From assembly GCA_050084985.1 (NCBI GenBank), contig JBITNC010000002.1, positions 18,166,001-18,230,000 on the forward strand: 64,000 nt of DNA, read 5' to 3'. Under the pieces are notes generated by a model. That model was not told the origin of the DNA. It saw nothing but the letters and a program-made list of their open reading frames with translations, and ran no database searches. Position 1 is the stretch's first letter. Every line of letters begins with the position of its first letter. Position numbers and translations under genes: made by a program. Positions 47,453 through 56,819 of this stretch are shown in pieces. The DNA is from Nageia nagi. Lineage: Eukaryota > Pinophyta.

Positions 47453-48211
47453 ATGGTTGAAACCTTCATACCCAAGCACATACTCGACGGTTCCAACTTC
47501 GGCATATGGGAACATCGTATGAGAGCTGAGTTACAAGCAAGGAAGCTGTGGCAGACAGTAAATGAAGATCTAGTCGCTCCTACAGATGAGAAGGCCCTTG
47601 AAATTTACAACTCAAAGAATGAGTTAGCAACCTCAATGATCTATCGTGCAGTTTCAGATGACATCCTTCTCATGATTTCTTCCTCGACATCAGCAAAAGA
47701 AGGTTGGGATAGACTAAAGAAAATTTACCTTGGATCCAAATTTTCAAGAAGGTTCACCATTCTACAAAAGTTATTGCAATATCGTCAAGGAGAAGATGAA
47801 AGTGCCTCAATCTACTTGAAAAAAATCATTGACCTCAGGACACAACTGGTTGGCTGTGGGTGTAATTGGATCAATGATGAGTTCATGGTCTTCATTATTC
47901 TTCAATGCCTCTCTACAAAGTTCAGTAACTTTGTCACAGTTATGGAGACTAGGCTCGATGATGAAGAAGATGTTATCTCTCTTGACAACCTTTCTAGACT
48001 CCTTCTGAAGCATGAGGAAACTTTGAACAAGAAAATGTTGAACATTTCTCCAAAGGATAATAGCATTGCTCTAGGAGCAACCAAAACTCCTTTCAAGAAG
48101 ACGTTCAAACATTATAAATTCAAAGATAACAAATCCTCATCTACTATCAGGAAGCACGACAACTTCAAGCAAAGAAATGATAAAACTGGATCAAGCAAAC
48201 CAACACCGTAG
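47453..48211 (+). CDS. gag: Copia-A Gag (N-terminal part of the polyprotein)
   Basis: Encodes about 252 residues of the Copia capsid-like protein (UBN2-type Gag): LDGSNFGIWEHRMRAEL near the start, then IYRAVSDDILLMISS-TSAKEGWDRL and ILQKLLQYRQGEDESASIYLKKI. I chose the ATG at 47453 because the Gag homology starts there (MVETFIPKH) and the related Copia-D Gag begins equivalently; an upstream in-frame ATG at 47381 reads leader sequence. The frame stops at TAG 48209-48211, just before the zinc knuckle. Copia-D has a sense codon in this region, so the TAG is probably a mutation. Confidence 0.88.
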   Translation: MVETFIPKHILDGSNFGIWEHRMRAELQARKLWQTVNEDLVAPTDEKALEIYNSKNELATSMIYRAVSDDILLMISSSTSAKEGWDRLKKIYLGSKFSRRFTILQKLLQYRQGEDESASIYLKKIIDLRTQLVGCGCNWINDEFMVFIILQCLSTKFSNFVTVMETRLDDEEDVISLDNLSRLLLKHEETLNKKMLNISPKDNSIALGATKTPFKKTFKHYKFKDNKSSSTIRKHDNFKQRNDKTGSSKPTP

Positions 48212-48684
48212 GAAAAGTTTGATGGGAATTGTAACTTTTGTGGCATCTTTGGGCACAAAGAGCATGATTGTCACAAAAATAAATTTGCTCAAAAAGGCAA
48301 GGGAAATGCAAATGTGAGAAATTTCAATAATAAAAAGAAGAACAAGCATGCTGCTTCTGTTGCCTACTACTCAATGACTCAAACTATTTCCAATGATTGG
48401 ATTGTTGATTCAGGATGCACTAATCACATGTGTTATGAAAAGGATAAGTTTGAAAATTTTCATAAGTACAACAAGGATACAATTGTGATAGGTGATAATA
48501 CAGTCCTTGATGTTCAAGGAATAGGGAATGTGAAGATTCATGGAAAGGCACTTGATAATGTCTTTTATGTGCCTAAGCTAAGGATGAATTTTATCTCTGT
48601 AATTCAGATTACAAGTACAGGATGCTCATTTGAGTTTACCTCACACTCCTGGTGTGTTAAGAAATTAAAGGACTTGCCACTTTG
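48212..48684 (+). CDS. Copia-A Gag zinc knuckle and aspartic protease
   Basis: Continues the Gag frame after the TAG. The zinc knuckle CNFCGIFGHKEHDC (48230-48271) gives the CX2CX4HX4C pattern used to bind element RNA. The protease active site follows, WIVDSGCTNHM (DSG at 48407-48415), with the flap-region IGNVKIHGKALDNVFYVP. The protease would cleave the polyprotein. Near 48,665-48,669 five extra bases (compared with Copia-D) shift the frame and end it at 48685. The rest of Pol continues in the frame entered at 48685-48687. Confidence 0.88.
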
Positions 48685-49746
48685 ATGAAAGGATCAGTAA
48701 AGAATGACCTTTATATTGTGGATCAAGTACCTTCAAAGATTTGTCTGGCTACAAATGTGTGTTCAAAAGGTAATCTTTGGCATCAACGATTAGGGCACCT
48801 TAACCACAAGAGTATTCAAGATATGAAAAATCAAGAACTTGTGGAAGGTTTACCTAATATTTCACCCACAATTGATCTTTGTGAAAGGTGCATTCTTGGA
48901 AAGATGAATAGGCAAAAGTTTGAAAAGGATAAGGCAACTCAGGCTACTCGTCCTCTTCATCTTGTGCATTCAGATTTGATGGGTCCATTTCAGACTAAGT
49001 CTCTAGGGGGAGCTTCTTATGTTGTGACCTTCATTGATGACTTCAGTAGGATGACATTTGGTTATCTACTTGAGCACAAGGATCAAACTTTTGACCGATT
49101 TAAAGACTTCAAGGCACTTGTTGAAAATCAAACTGATTTTAAGATCAAAATGCTGAGATCTGATAATGGGGGTGAGTATAATAGCAATGAGTTTAATGAC
49201 TATTGTGTTAAACATGGGATCAAGTGGCAATTCACAATCCCTTACACCCCTCAGCAAAATGGAGTTGCTGAAAGGAAGAATCGCACCATTATGGAAATGG
49301 CAAGATGCATGTTGGGTAACCTTCCTAGTTTCTTATGGGGAGAAGCTGTTCACACTGCTATTCACACCCTAAATAGGTGTCCTACTAAAGCAGTTGAAGG
49401 AAAAACTCTGTATGAAGCATGGACAGGAAAGAAACCTAACATCTCACACTTCAGGGTCTTTGGATGTGATGCATTTGCCTTCATTACCTCAGAGAAAAGA
49501 AAGAAGCTACAAAAAAGATCAGAAAAATGCATCTTTGTGGGTTATGATAATCAGCATAGAGGTTACAGGCTCTACTCCTCATCCCATAAAATAGTATTTA
49601 TTTCTAGGGATGTCAAGTTCAATGAACTTCCTGAGGATACGACTTCTCATGCTGAGGTGTCTGATTCAGATGATTCTATGCCTGCACCTAACTGGTTGGA
49701 TGATCATGTAGGGAAGTCACCACAAGAGCAAAATTCTCCAGCTTAG
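48685..49746 (+). CDS. Copia-A integrase
   Basis: Begins KGSVKNDLYIVDQ, the GAG-preIN region. The HHCC zinc domain is HQRLGHLNHKS...CERCILGK (about 48,780-48,905). The catalytic core has Asp in LVHSDLMGPF, Asp in LRSDNGGEY and Glu in PQQNGVAERKN. The C-terminal RVFGCDAFAF...KCIFVGYD module follows, then the variable Asp/Ser-rich linker. All catalytic residues are present. The frame ends in TAG 49744-49746, beyond which RT continues without a shift. Confidence 0.9.
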   Translation: MKGSVKNDLYIVDQVPSKICLATNVCSKGNLWHQRLGHLNHKSIQDMKNQELVEGLPNISPTIDLCERCILGKMNRQKFEKDKATQATRPLHLVHSDLMGPFQTKSLGGASYVVTFIDDFSRMTFGYLLEHKDQTFDRFKDFKALVENQTDFKIKMLRSDNGGEYNSNEFNDYCVKHGIKWQFTIPYTPQQNGVAERKNRTIMEMARCMLGNLPSFLWGEAVHTAIHTLNRCPTKAVEGKTLYEAWTGKKPNISHFRVFGCDAFAFITSEKRKKLQKRSEKCIFVGYDNQHRGYRLYSSSHKIVFISRDVKFNELPEDTTSHAEVSDSDDSMPAPNWLDDHVGKSPQEQNSPA

Positions 49747-51354
49747 AGAATTACAAGAAGTATGACCTTGAATAAATCCTTATTTGCCAAAATTGATAAT
49801 ATGAATGAGCCATCAACATTCAAAGAAGCTTCCAAGGAAGAGTGTTGGATGGAAGCTATGAAAGTTGAGTATGAGGCACTCATGAAAAATGAAACTTGGG
49901 ATTTGGTTCCTTATCCCAATGAGAAAAATGTGATTGGAAATAAATGGATATACAAGGTCAAGTACAATTTTGATGGAGAAGTTGAAAAATACAAAGCAAG
50001 GCTAGTGGCCAAAGGATTCGCTCAGAAATATGGCATTGATTATGAGGAAACCTTTGCTCTTGTGGCCAAGATGCCTACTGTCAGGATAATCCTTGCTCTT
50101 TCTGCAGCTCAAGGTTGGAAAGTTTTTCAACTTGATGTCAAGAGTGCATTTCTCAATGGTGACTTGGATGTTGAAATCTACATGAATCAACCAGAAGGAT
50201 TTATTCCAGAAGGAAAAGAGTCTCTTGTGTGCAAACTAAAGAAGTCTTTGTATGGACTTAAACAAGCACCTAGAGCATGGTACAAGAAAATTTCAAGATT
50301 CTTTGCAGATATTAGTTTTTCCAAGTGCTTCTCTGACTCAGATCTCTATGTACTCAATCAAGGAAAAGACGTGGTCTTAATTCTCCTTTATGTGGATGAT
50401 CTTCTCATAACAGGCAACAATATTGAAATCATCCAAGAGTGCATATCCAAACTGAAGGCAACATTTGAAATGACTGATCTAGGTCTATTGCATTACTATC
50501 TTGGAATGCAAGTATACCAACACAAACATTGTACTTATCTTAGTCAATCTAAGTATATATCAGACATCTTGCAAAAGTTTGGAATGGAGGAGTGTAGATA
50601 TGCTGCAATACCTATTTCTCCTGGAATTGTTGTATCACTGAGCTCAGATTCTCAGTTGGCTGATGTTATAGCTTATAGGCAATTGATTGGTAGTCTTCTG
50701 TATCTGACTATCTCTCGACCTGATATTGCCTTTGCAGTGAATCTGATGGCACGATTCATGCAAAAACCATATGTTGAACACCTCAATGCTGTGAAGCAAA
50801 TCTTGAGGTATGTGGTAGGGACAAAGGATCTTGCTCTTAAGTATTCCAAAGTGCCCTTAATTGTTCTCTCAGGGTTCTCAGATTCTGATTATGGGGGAGA
50901 TAGAGATGACAAAAAATCAACCTCTGCATATGTGTTTAGCATTGGTTCAGGTGCTATCTCTTGGGCTTCCAAGAAGCAACCTACTGTGACTCTTTCTACC
51001 ACCGAAGCCGAATATCGAGCCATGTCTGTTACCGCCCAAGAAGCTATTTGGCTGAGGCATCTTCTAAACGAAATTGGGTATAAGCAAAATGTCCCATCTC
51101 TTATTTCTTCAGACAATCAATCGGCTATCTCTTTGGCTAAGAATCCTATGTTCCATCAGAGAACCAAACATGTGGAAATCCAAGCCCATTTTATCAGGGA
51201 GAAGGTTCTAGATGACATCATACACTTGGAGTATTGTCCATCTACTGAAAACTTCGCTGATCTATTCACCAAGCCCCTTCCTGAAGCTCAGTTTAGCAAG
51301 CTTAGGGATTCTCTCGGGTTGGTGAAGTTGCCCTCAAGGGGGAGTGAAGTTTGA
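49747..51354 (+). CDS. Copia-A reverse transcriptase and RNase H
   Basis: About 535 codons after the TAG; the first Met is at 49762. RT starts with WMEAMKVEYEAL and NEKNVIGNKWIYKVKY. Catalytic motifs are FQLDVKSAFLNGDL, YGLKQAPRAWYKK and LLYVDDLLITG (YVDD at 50389-50400). RNase H shows SDSDYGGDRDDKKSTSAY, TLSTTEAEYRA, SDNQSAISLA and KHVEIQAHFIREKV, with its acidic residues in place. It ends LPSRGSEV at TGA 51352-51354. The sequence looks enzymatically intact. The last codons overlap a polypurine-tract-like stretch (aagggggag, 51336-51344). Confidence 0.92.
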   Translation, partial: RITRSMTLNKSLFAKIDNMNEPSTFKEASKEECWMEAMKVEYEALMKNETWDLVPYPNEKNVIGNKWIYKVKYNFDGEVEKYKARLVAKGFAQKYGIDYEETFALVAKMPTVRIILALSAAQGWKVFQLDVKSAFLNGDLDVEIYMNQPEGFIPEGKESLVCKLKKSLYGLKQAPRAWYKKISRFFADISFSKCFSDSDLYVLNQGKDVVLILLYVDDLLITGNNIEIIQECISKLKATFEMTDLGLLHYYLGMQVYQHKHCTYLSQSKYISDILQKFGMEECRYAAIPISPGIVVSLSSDSQLADVIAYRQLIGSLLYLTISRPDIAFAVNLMARFMQKPYVEHLNAVKQILRYVVGTKDLALKYSKVPLIVLSGFSDSDYGGDRDDKKSTSAYVFSIGSGAISWASKKQPTVTLSTTEAEYRAMSVTAQEAIWLRHLLNEIGYKQNVPSLISSDNQSAISLAKNPMFHQRTKHVEIQAHFIREKVLDDIIHLEYCPSTENFADLFTKPLPEAQFSKLRDSLGLVKLPSRGSEV

Positions 51355-51412
51355 ACTTTTGTTAGTGATGACAACTTCACCTCTAAGAGGCCTTTTTGAT
51401 TGTACATTCTAG

Positions 51413-51930
51413 ACCTCCGTGGTAAGTTTGCTCTACGTGACAAACTTGTTGTACAATTATTGTTATAGAGTGTTGATTATTTTATACCTCCGTGGTAAGT
51501 TTGCTCTGCGTGACAAACTTGTTGTACATATTTATACCTCCGTGGTAAGTTTGCTCTGCGTGACAAACTTATTGTACATATTTATACCTCCGTGGTGAGT
51601 TTGCTCTGCGTGAGAAACTCGTTGTACAATTTTTGAGCATATAATTAATATACCTCCGTGGTAAGTTCGCTCTGCATGACGAACTTGTTGTACATTCTAT
51701 ACCTCCGTGGTGAGTTTGCTCTGCGTGAGAAACTCGTTGTACAATTTTTATGCTCTATACCTCCGTGGTGAGTTTGCTCTACGTGAGAAACTCGTTATAT
51801 AATTTTTTTGAGCATATAATTAATATACCTCCGTGGTAAGTTCGCTCTGCATGACAAACTTGTTGTACATTCTATACCTCCGTGGTGAGTTTGCTCTACG
51901 TGAGAAACTCGTTGTACAATTTTTATGCTC
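51413..51930 (+). repeat. Copia-A 3' UTR array of nine hairpin units
   Basis: Units start at 51413, 51486, 51536, 51586, 51652, 51701, 51759, 51827 and 51876, each opening acctccgtggt. Each contains a 6-7-bp stem around a 10-12-nt loop (ctctgcgtga): AAGTTTG/CAAACTT in units 1-3, GAGTTT/AAACTC in 4, 6, 7 and 9, AAGTTCG/CGAACTT in 5, and one mismatch in 8. Units 4-6 and 7-9 are a 175-bp higher-order duplication. A partial unit (catctccgtgatg) follows at about 51,988. Confidence 0.95.
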
Positions 51931-52402
51931 TATTAATAATCAACACATGTCTATATACAACAAGTGACTATGAGTGATGGCTTGGCATCTCCGTGATGAC
52001 TTATAGTGCACCATTAATCAGTTATTTATAAGATGGCATTATTTGATTCTCTTATTTGAATATATGATGCATCTAACTGATTTTGTTCATGAGTTGCTTG
52101 TAGCATGCAGGATCTTCTTCAGAAATGCAGGTTACTCACCTTGTGAAAGCAAGCTCATGGAGACTCACATGTCAGCTTAAAGTTGATCGACTACTATGTA
52201 CAGTGAAACCAGTTGTGGTTAATGATTGTATTGTAAACCATTTTGTCAAATGGTAATGTAGTGAGTCTCATACTAGTTCTCAAAAAGATTCTCAAATATG
52301 TAAATGTTCTCATCTCCACTTGTATCTCTATGGAGGAGAACTCTCTTTTACTCTCTCTCTTCTTTCTTCTACGCTCTATCCCAATATTGCATTAAGGGGG
52401 AG
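51931..52402 (+). other. Copia-A 3' UTR tail and polypurine tract
   Basis: Contains the block around gagttgcttgtagc (about 52,091) shared with the Copia-B and Copia-C 3' UTRs. It ends with the polypurine tract aagggggag (52394-52402), which primes plus-strand synthesis, abutting the 3' LTR. Confidence 0.85.
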
Positions 52403-52895
52403 TGTTAGAATTTGTAATGAAATATTGTGAATATCTAAACTCCTTGTAAATTCAATTAATGATATGTAGATACCTTAAGGGATTAATTGAATTCTTTATT
52501 ATGTGTGGACTTTGACCTAACCATGGGGTTAGTTGGTAGGTTAAAGTTAGGTCACACATTTATTGTAACCCTAACCTTACCCTTGGGTTAAAGGGAGGTT
52601 AGGGAGGTGCTCTCAAGCTATAAATAGAGGGCCTCTCCTCTTGTAACACATCTAAGTTTTGGAGTAAGATTACTCTACTAGGTTGTGTAGGAGAGAGCAA
52701 GAGAATAGTTGTAAGAGAGGCATAGATTGAGAATAGAGAACTAGTTGTGGATGTACTCCCAAGGAGGGAGGAACCACATTATATTGGTGTCATATTGTGT
52801 GAATGTGTTATTAGCTTGTAGATGTTGCATGTTGAATGTGATTGAGCTTTTTATAGTCTTGGACCTTGGGAATTAGAGTAGGGCTAATTCTCTCA
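52403..52895 (+). repeat. Copia-A 3' LTR
   Basis: 493 bp, identical to the 5' LTR except for three substitutions and the absence of cacttaaag. Confidence 0.97.
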
Positions 52896-53488
52896 GTATT
52901 AAGTTCAATTCTTTATCATTAATCATGATAATATATAGAAATATCTTGATATTAGAAAGATCATATTATATTGCTATAATCAACTCTCACCTCTTTTCAT
53001 ATCCTTACAAGTATAAAAGGAGGAACACATGTTGACATTCTCTATCAAATCTCTCATATAGGTGGTTTTCCATCCATCATAATATACTAACAATGTCTCT
53101 CGATACCACCTATATGAGGATTTTGTTATGCTCTGAGCTTATATTACATGCTATCATCTTTATCTTCTTTCACCCTGCTTAACGAATATCATGCACGATG
53201 TGTGAGGACTATGAACATGATGTTCGCATTATTCTTCTTTGCAATCCTAAGTGATAGATATGAAGGATGTCAAGCATAGATCCAGGTTAATGAATATCCA
53301 TACAACTTCATCCCAGATTTGATATGATCCTCTGTACTTTATGTTGTATCTTGAATATTTCTTCACTCACATTAGGTGCACATTTTCTTGGTGTTGTTCA
53401 TATAGGCTTAATAAATAGCTTACACCTATATATTGTAGCTCTTTATTTATTGTATTTCCATGTTGCAAATCATTATTTAAAAACTACA
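52896..53488 (+). repeat. Gypsy-3 3' LTR, right part
   Basis: Resumes after the second gtatt copy and matches 35,600-36,166, ending AAAACTACA at 53488. Confidence 0.85.
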
Positions 53489-54606
53489 ATATGGGCTTCG
53501 TACCTAGAACCCAAATAAACTTATTTTTCTTAGACCATTTTATTTCAAGTTCTTCTTATTAACAATCAACTTAAATATTTAGACAATCTTAATCCCCTTT
53601 TCTTACATTGCCAACTCCTAAAAGATTTCAATCATGCTTATTAGTGTTACGTTAAAGTGCAAGATGTGTAGAAATGTATCTTTTCTTTTTTTTCTCTCAT
53701 GTACATCTCCCATAGTTTTCCTAACAACATATCCTTTTAGGAGATATTATACACCTCCATCCCTCATACTTAGAAGTTTGAAACTTATTCTAAGTGGAAG
53801 TTTTATTTTTACTATGGAAAATTAGAAATTACTTTATTTTCTTGCATGTTGTTCCAATTAAAGTTTTTTCTTAAGTGTTTTTATTGCATATTTCAATTCA
53901 AACTAGTTAATTGTCCATGGAGATTGCTCATTCAAAGACCATTCTCTATAATTAGATAAACACCCAAATTATTGTTAGTCAAGTGCCACACAAGATGCCT
54001 TCTTATGATCATCCCAAATCTAGATAATGTCAAAGGTATGACTTGCTAAGGAGATACCCATGTTTACTATCCCACAACCCCTCAACTCATCGCTTAATGG
54101 ATTCATGGTTTGCCCTAGACAAAGTCCCTTGTCATTTCTTAGCTATCTCTTCAATTAGGAATGGTGTTACCTAGATTATGCCTTCTAACACTCTTAATCC
54201 AATGGCGAGATGGAGCAATGGTTATGATATTTTTATTGCCTACACCATTAGCCTAATTATTAATGAAGATGACAAACTAACATTCAAATAAGGATGGGGA
54301 ACTGAGCTTATTTTCTCCATTAATAATGATGGGTGAGAGCTATCAACCCCAATTGAATAATAAACTTGTAACTCTATTTTAATATTAATATAATATTGTT
54401 ATTGTTACCTTAATTAATGAACTATGATAACATTTTATGAATGAACTTTTGATATTTTTAAAAATGTATCCATTATTTAAAAAATATTATTCATTTATTC
54501 ATGTATCAACTTTACTGATAAGTTTGTTTCATATAAATAACAAGTTATAAAATAAAACTATGAATCTAAAAAATAATTTTGGTGACATTATAGTAGATTA
54601 ATATTT
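53489..54606. other. Intergenic, no supported gene
   Basis: AT-rich; short frames at 53324-53518 and 53634-53825 have no domain. Confidence 0.5.
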
Positions 54607-54678
54607 GGAGATGCGGGGTATCGAACCCCGTACCTCTCGCATGCAAAGCGAGCGCTCTACCGTTTGAGCTACATCCCC
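54607..54678 (-). tRNA. tRNA-Ala (anticodon UGC), copy 2
   Basis: Seventy-two nucleotides identical to the copy at 16778-16849, with the same cloverleaf, A box, B box and TGC anticodon. Immediate flanks differ from copy 1. The first TTTT downstream on the minus strand is about 40 nt from the 3' end, so termination may be less tight. As in copy 1, the FAS1 locus lies upstream of the tRNA on the same strand. Confidence 0.97.
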
Positions 54679-54759
54679 TGTTACAGATATGCAGGAGGTT
54701 TGTCTTTACATAACTAAAAGTGAGTTTTAAGCATAATAAATAGAAGTTCTTAATCCTAG

Positions 54760-55473
54760 CTGATAGGCTACACTCATCCTATGACAAATTTCTGCATACT
54801 CCAAGGTAGGAAAATAACTGAAAAACCTGGAGATTTGTCTCCTCTTTTCATCTTGATTGCATTGCATAATGGATGATTTCATGCTTTCAGTTTCATTGTA
54901 TGTCAATGTAGATAAGGCAATAGTCGCAATTGATCTCAACCAGTTCAGCAAAATTCGAATCCAAGATAATCAAGAAATGAACATGCATAATCTTCTGCCA
55001 CATATCCTACTGTAAATCGAGCTTACAGTGTATTAAATCCGAATCAAATTCCAGAAGCAAGCAAAGTGGAAATAAATGTAACAAACATCAGTGAAATTTT
55101 AAGCCAAATGTCGAACCAGAGACTCCATGAGATTTCCGTTCTAGATTCCTTTAAATTTCACAAACGTAAAGCAAGATCGAAAATAGAAGTGAATTTCTAG
55201 TTTCTAGCATGTCAAAGACGAAGATCTTTCAACATCCAAACAAACTCAATCAAATACATGATTATTTATTTGTAAAGATCGCCTTTCATTCAAGAAAACA
55301 AAATCTCTGTTCAATAACTCATCACAATAAGATGCAGAAGTAGAAGTTCAAAGCGATGCAGCGAGAGTTCAACTGCTCATTTCAAGAAACAAGAACGGCC
55401 ATTAAATGTCGAGATTGAAACCCTAAAGAACTTTCGAAATGCTCATGGCTTCTTTTTCAAGAATGTCTTGAGT
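54760..55473. repeat. Duplicated flank, copy B (FAS1 gene 3' UTR and downstream)
   Basis: Aligns with 16,970-17,650 in the same orientation, with small indels. It contains the probable poly(A) signal of the FAS1 gene. Confidence 0.85.
55265..55270 (-). terminator. Probable poly(A) signal of the FAS1 gene
   Basis: AATAAA on the minus strand about 205 nt after the stop codon. Plausible by position only. Confidence 0.4.
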
Positions 55474-56532
55474 TCAATTCCCCGTAGCCGTCATGTTGAA
55501 GAGATCGAAGGGCCTGGAAATCCCATGAATGACGAAATCATCTGCCACATACACATCGGGATGCAGAACAGGAACATTATCGATGTAAAGAGGGCGAAAC
55601 ACATCGTAAGCGCCGGTGATCTCCAAATTCCGGCCGGGGACGAGCGTCGGAATCTTGGATCCAACCGGAAGCTTCAGCAGGTCGCTGAAGAGCAGCCGTC
55701 GCGGAACGATGTGGCAGCGCACCAGGACTCCGATGATCGGAGACGGCGTGGCCACGTAGGCGAACATCTCGTCGGCGGGAGCGAACACCGTCACCCCGTT
55801 GCCCACCGTGGTCGTAGCGTTCTTCTCATTCTTCTTCTTGCCCACGACGAGGTCAGTTTCCACGAATCGGACCGCTACGGAAAAAGAAACGAAGCGGTTG
55901 TTGCGCAACGCGTCCTCGATCCTGAGCCACGATGCGGACCCCGAGGCGGACACTGTGGCTCCGTGGGCGCCCTCGTTGTTCGAGCACGGCGTCACGTTGA
56001 AAGCTCCGAGGTTTGTCCCGGGGAGGAAGGGATAGAAGAGTCGGTCGACGCCGTGGACAACGAGAGCGGGGTGCGTGAAGATATCGGGGCGCGCTACGTA
56101 GACCCCGTTGATGGACAACGAATGGGTACCGTTGCCATGGGCGGTGACCACGAGGTTCTTGGCGTAAAGCAGCGTGGGAATGCAGGTGCCAGGCTGGAGG
56201 GTGACGAGGCAGGTCCAGGGGAGGCGGTGCGTGGACGTGTGGTAGTGGAGGAGGTCCATCATCAGCCACGGTGGCAGCAGCACATCCATGAGGGCCTTGT
56301 CGCTCAGGGCAAAGAACGTCGCGGGCCTCGGGGGAAGGATGTCGGCGGCTGAGATGGCGAGTGACGTGGCGATGATGTTGTAGCCGCCGGCCACCCGCAG
56401 TGCTCTGCTGGCGTTCATCACGATCTCGTCGGCATTCCAAGGTGGCTGCCACGCGGCCGAGGCATTGATTGCTTCGAGGGTCAGAAGGATCTTTAAGAGC
56501 AGGGAAATCTGACGTGTGATCCTGCTGGCCAT
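55474..56532 (-). CDS. Fasciclin-like (two FAS1 domains) secreted protein
   Basis: Intronless 352-codon gene. Residues 1-27 form a signal peptide (SLLLKILLTLEAINASA). FAS1 domain 1 (about 35-170) has the H1 box (ATFFALSDKAL), the central LLHYHTSTHRL and the H2 box (PALVVHGVDRLFYP). Domain 2 (about 200-345) has TVFAPADEMF, LVRCHIVPRRLLFSDL and DFVIHGISRPFDLF. Several N-glycosylation sites are present (NAS, NGT, NVT, NAT, NMT). There is no Pro-rich arabinogalactan stretch and no clear C-terminal GPI signal. That, together with length, fits the FLA19-21-like subgroup of plant fasciclin-like proteins. The likely place is the cell wall or apoplast, in adhesion or wall organisation. The gene is GC-rich against AT-rich surroundings. 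A broken copy lies at 17606-17815. Confidence 0.92.
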   Translation of the reverse strand: MASRITRQISLLLKILLTLEAINASAAWQPPWNADEIVMNASRALRVAGGYNIIATSLAISAADILPPRPATFFALSDKALMDVLLPPWLMMDLLHYHTSTHRLPWTCLVTLQPGTCIPTLLYAKNLVVTAHGNGTHSLSINGVYVARPDIFTHPALVVHGVDRLFYPFLPGTNLGAFNVTPCSNNEGAHGATVSASGSASWLRIEDALRNNRFVSFSVAVRFVETDLVVGKKKNEKNATTTVGNGVTVFAPADEMFAYVATPSPIIGVLVRCHIVPRRLLFSDLLKLPVGSKIPTLVPGRNLEITGAYDVFRPLYIDNVPVLHPDVYVADDFVIHGISRPFDLFNMTATGN

Positions 56533-56785
56533 TTTAGCATGAAGGCTTCTTGGTCTGCAAGATTTTACTGTACAGGGCCAGAGAATACAAAGAATTGAAC
56601 AACGGCGAAAGATATCAGAGCAGAAAGAGAGTTAATGATCTCGGAGCTATCAATAAGAAGAGAATACAAAGAATTGAACAACGACGAAAGAGATCAGAGA
56701 AGATAAAGAGAAATATGATCTCAGAGCCACCAACCAACAAGAAGAGCTTCCAATTCTCAAGAAGCAGGTAAGCATATAATGAACG
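56533..56785 (-). promoter_or_regulatory. FAS1 gene 5' leader with 79-bp tandem duplication
   Basis: Between the TATA box and the ATG. The block gagaatacaaagaattgaac occurs at 56581 and again at 56660. The two 79-bp units are about 80% alike and both purine-rich. The transcript start (about 56,785) is inferred from the TATA position. Confidence 0.6.
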
Positions 56786-56812
56786 AATGACCTTGTGGCT
56801 GATTTCTTCCTG

Positions 56813-56819
56813 TTATATA
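56813..56819 (-). promoter_or_regulatory. TATA box of the FAS1 gene
   Basis: Minus strand reads cactatataacagg. TATATAA lies about 280 bp upstream of the ATG. Confidence 0.55.

Larger units (their letters stand above)
43956..52895 (+). mobile_element. Copia-A: young, near-complete Ty1/Copia retrotransposon
   Basis: 8,940 bp. It has LTRs of 502 and 493 bp, a perfect 5-bp target duplication gtatt (43951-43955 and 52896-52900), a tRNA-iMet-type primer site, a 3-kb leader, gag, protease, integrase, RT and RNase H in Copia order, a 3' UTR hairpin array, and a polypurine tract. The LTRs differ by only three substitutions and one 9-bp indel. The coding frame has just three lesions (TAG 48209, +5 bp near 48,667, TAG 49744). 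It is the youngest clear insertion in the window, sitting in the Gypsy-3 LTR. Confidence 0.95.
35486..53488 (+). mobile_element. Gypsy-3: Gypsy-type LTR element lacking recognisable pol, carrying Copia-A in its 3' LTR
   Basis: The 5' LTR is 35486-36166. The 3' LTR is split into 43834-43955 and 52901-53488. Between them are gag-like scraps (36,300-39,880), an unexplained insert, and about 3.9 kb with no protease, RT or integrase. Possible target duplication: atata (35481-35485) and atatg (53489-53493), one mismatch. The polypurine tract (aaagagggacaaaa) and 3' UTR resemble those of Gypsy-2, so it probably used a Tat-type partner's enzymes. Confidence 0.75.

Noticed and set aside
48209-49746. 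The two in-frame TAG codons of Copia-A as programmed read-through sites
   Set aside because: Copia-D shows no stop at the first place, and both are explainable as CAG to TAG. A conserved stop across the family would be needed.
51413-51930. Regular repeat-spacer look suggesting a CRISPR array
   Set aside because: Plant nuclear retrotransposon UTR, spacers are not unique (175-bp higher-order copies), no cas genes.
55468-56352. 294-codon + strand frame antisense to the FAS1 gene, and a 199-codon minus frame at 55853-56452
   Set aside because: Both are composition shadows of a GC-rich gene. They show low-complexity Arg/His/Gly content and no domain, while the 352-codon frame has a signal peptide and two FAS1 domains.
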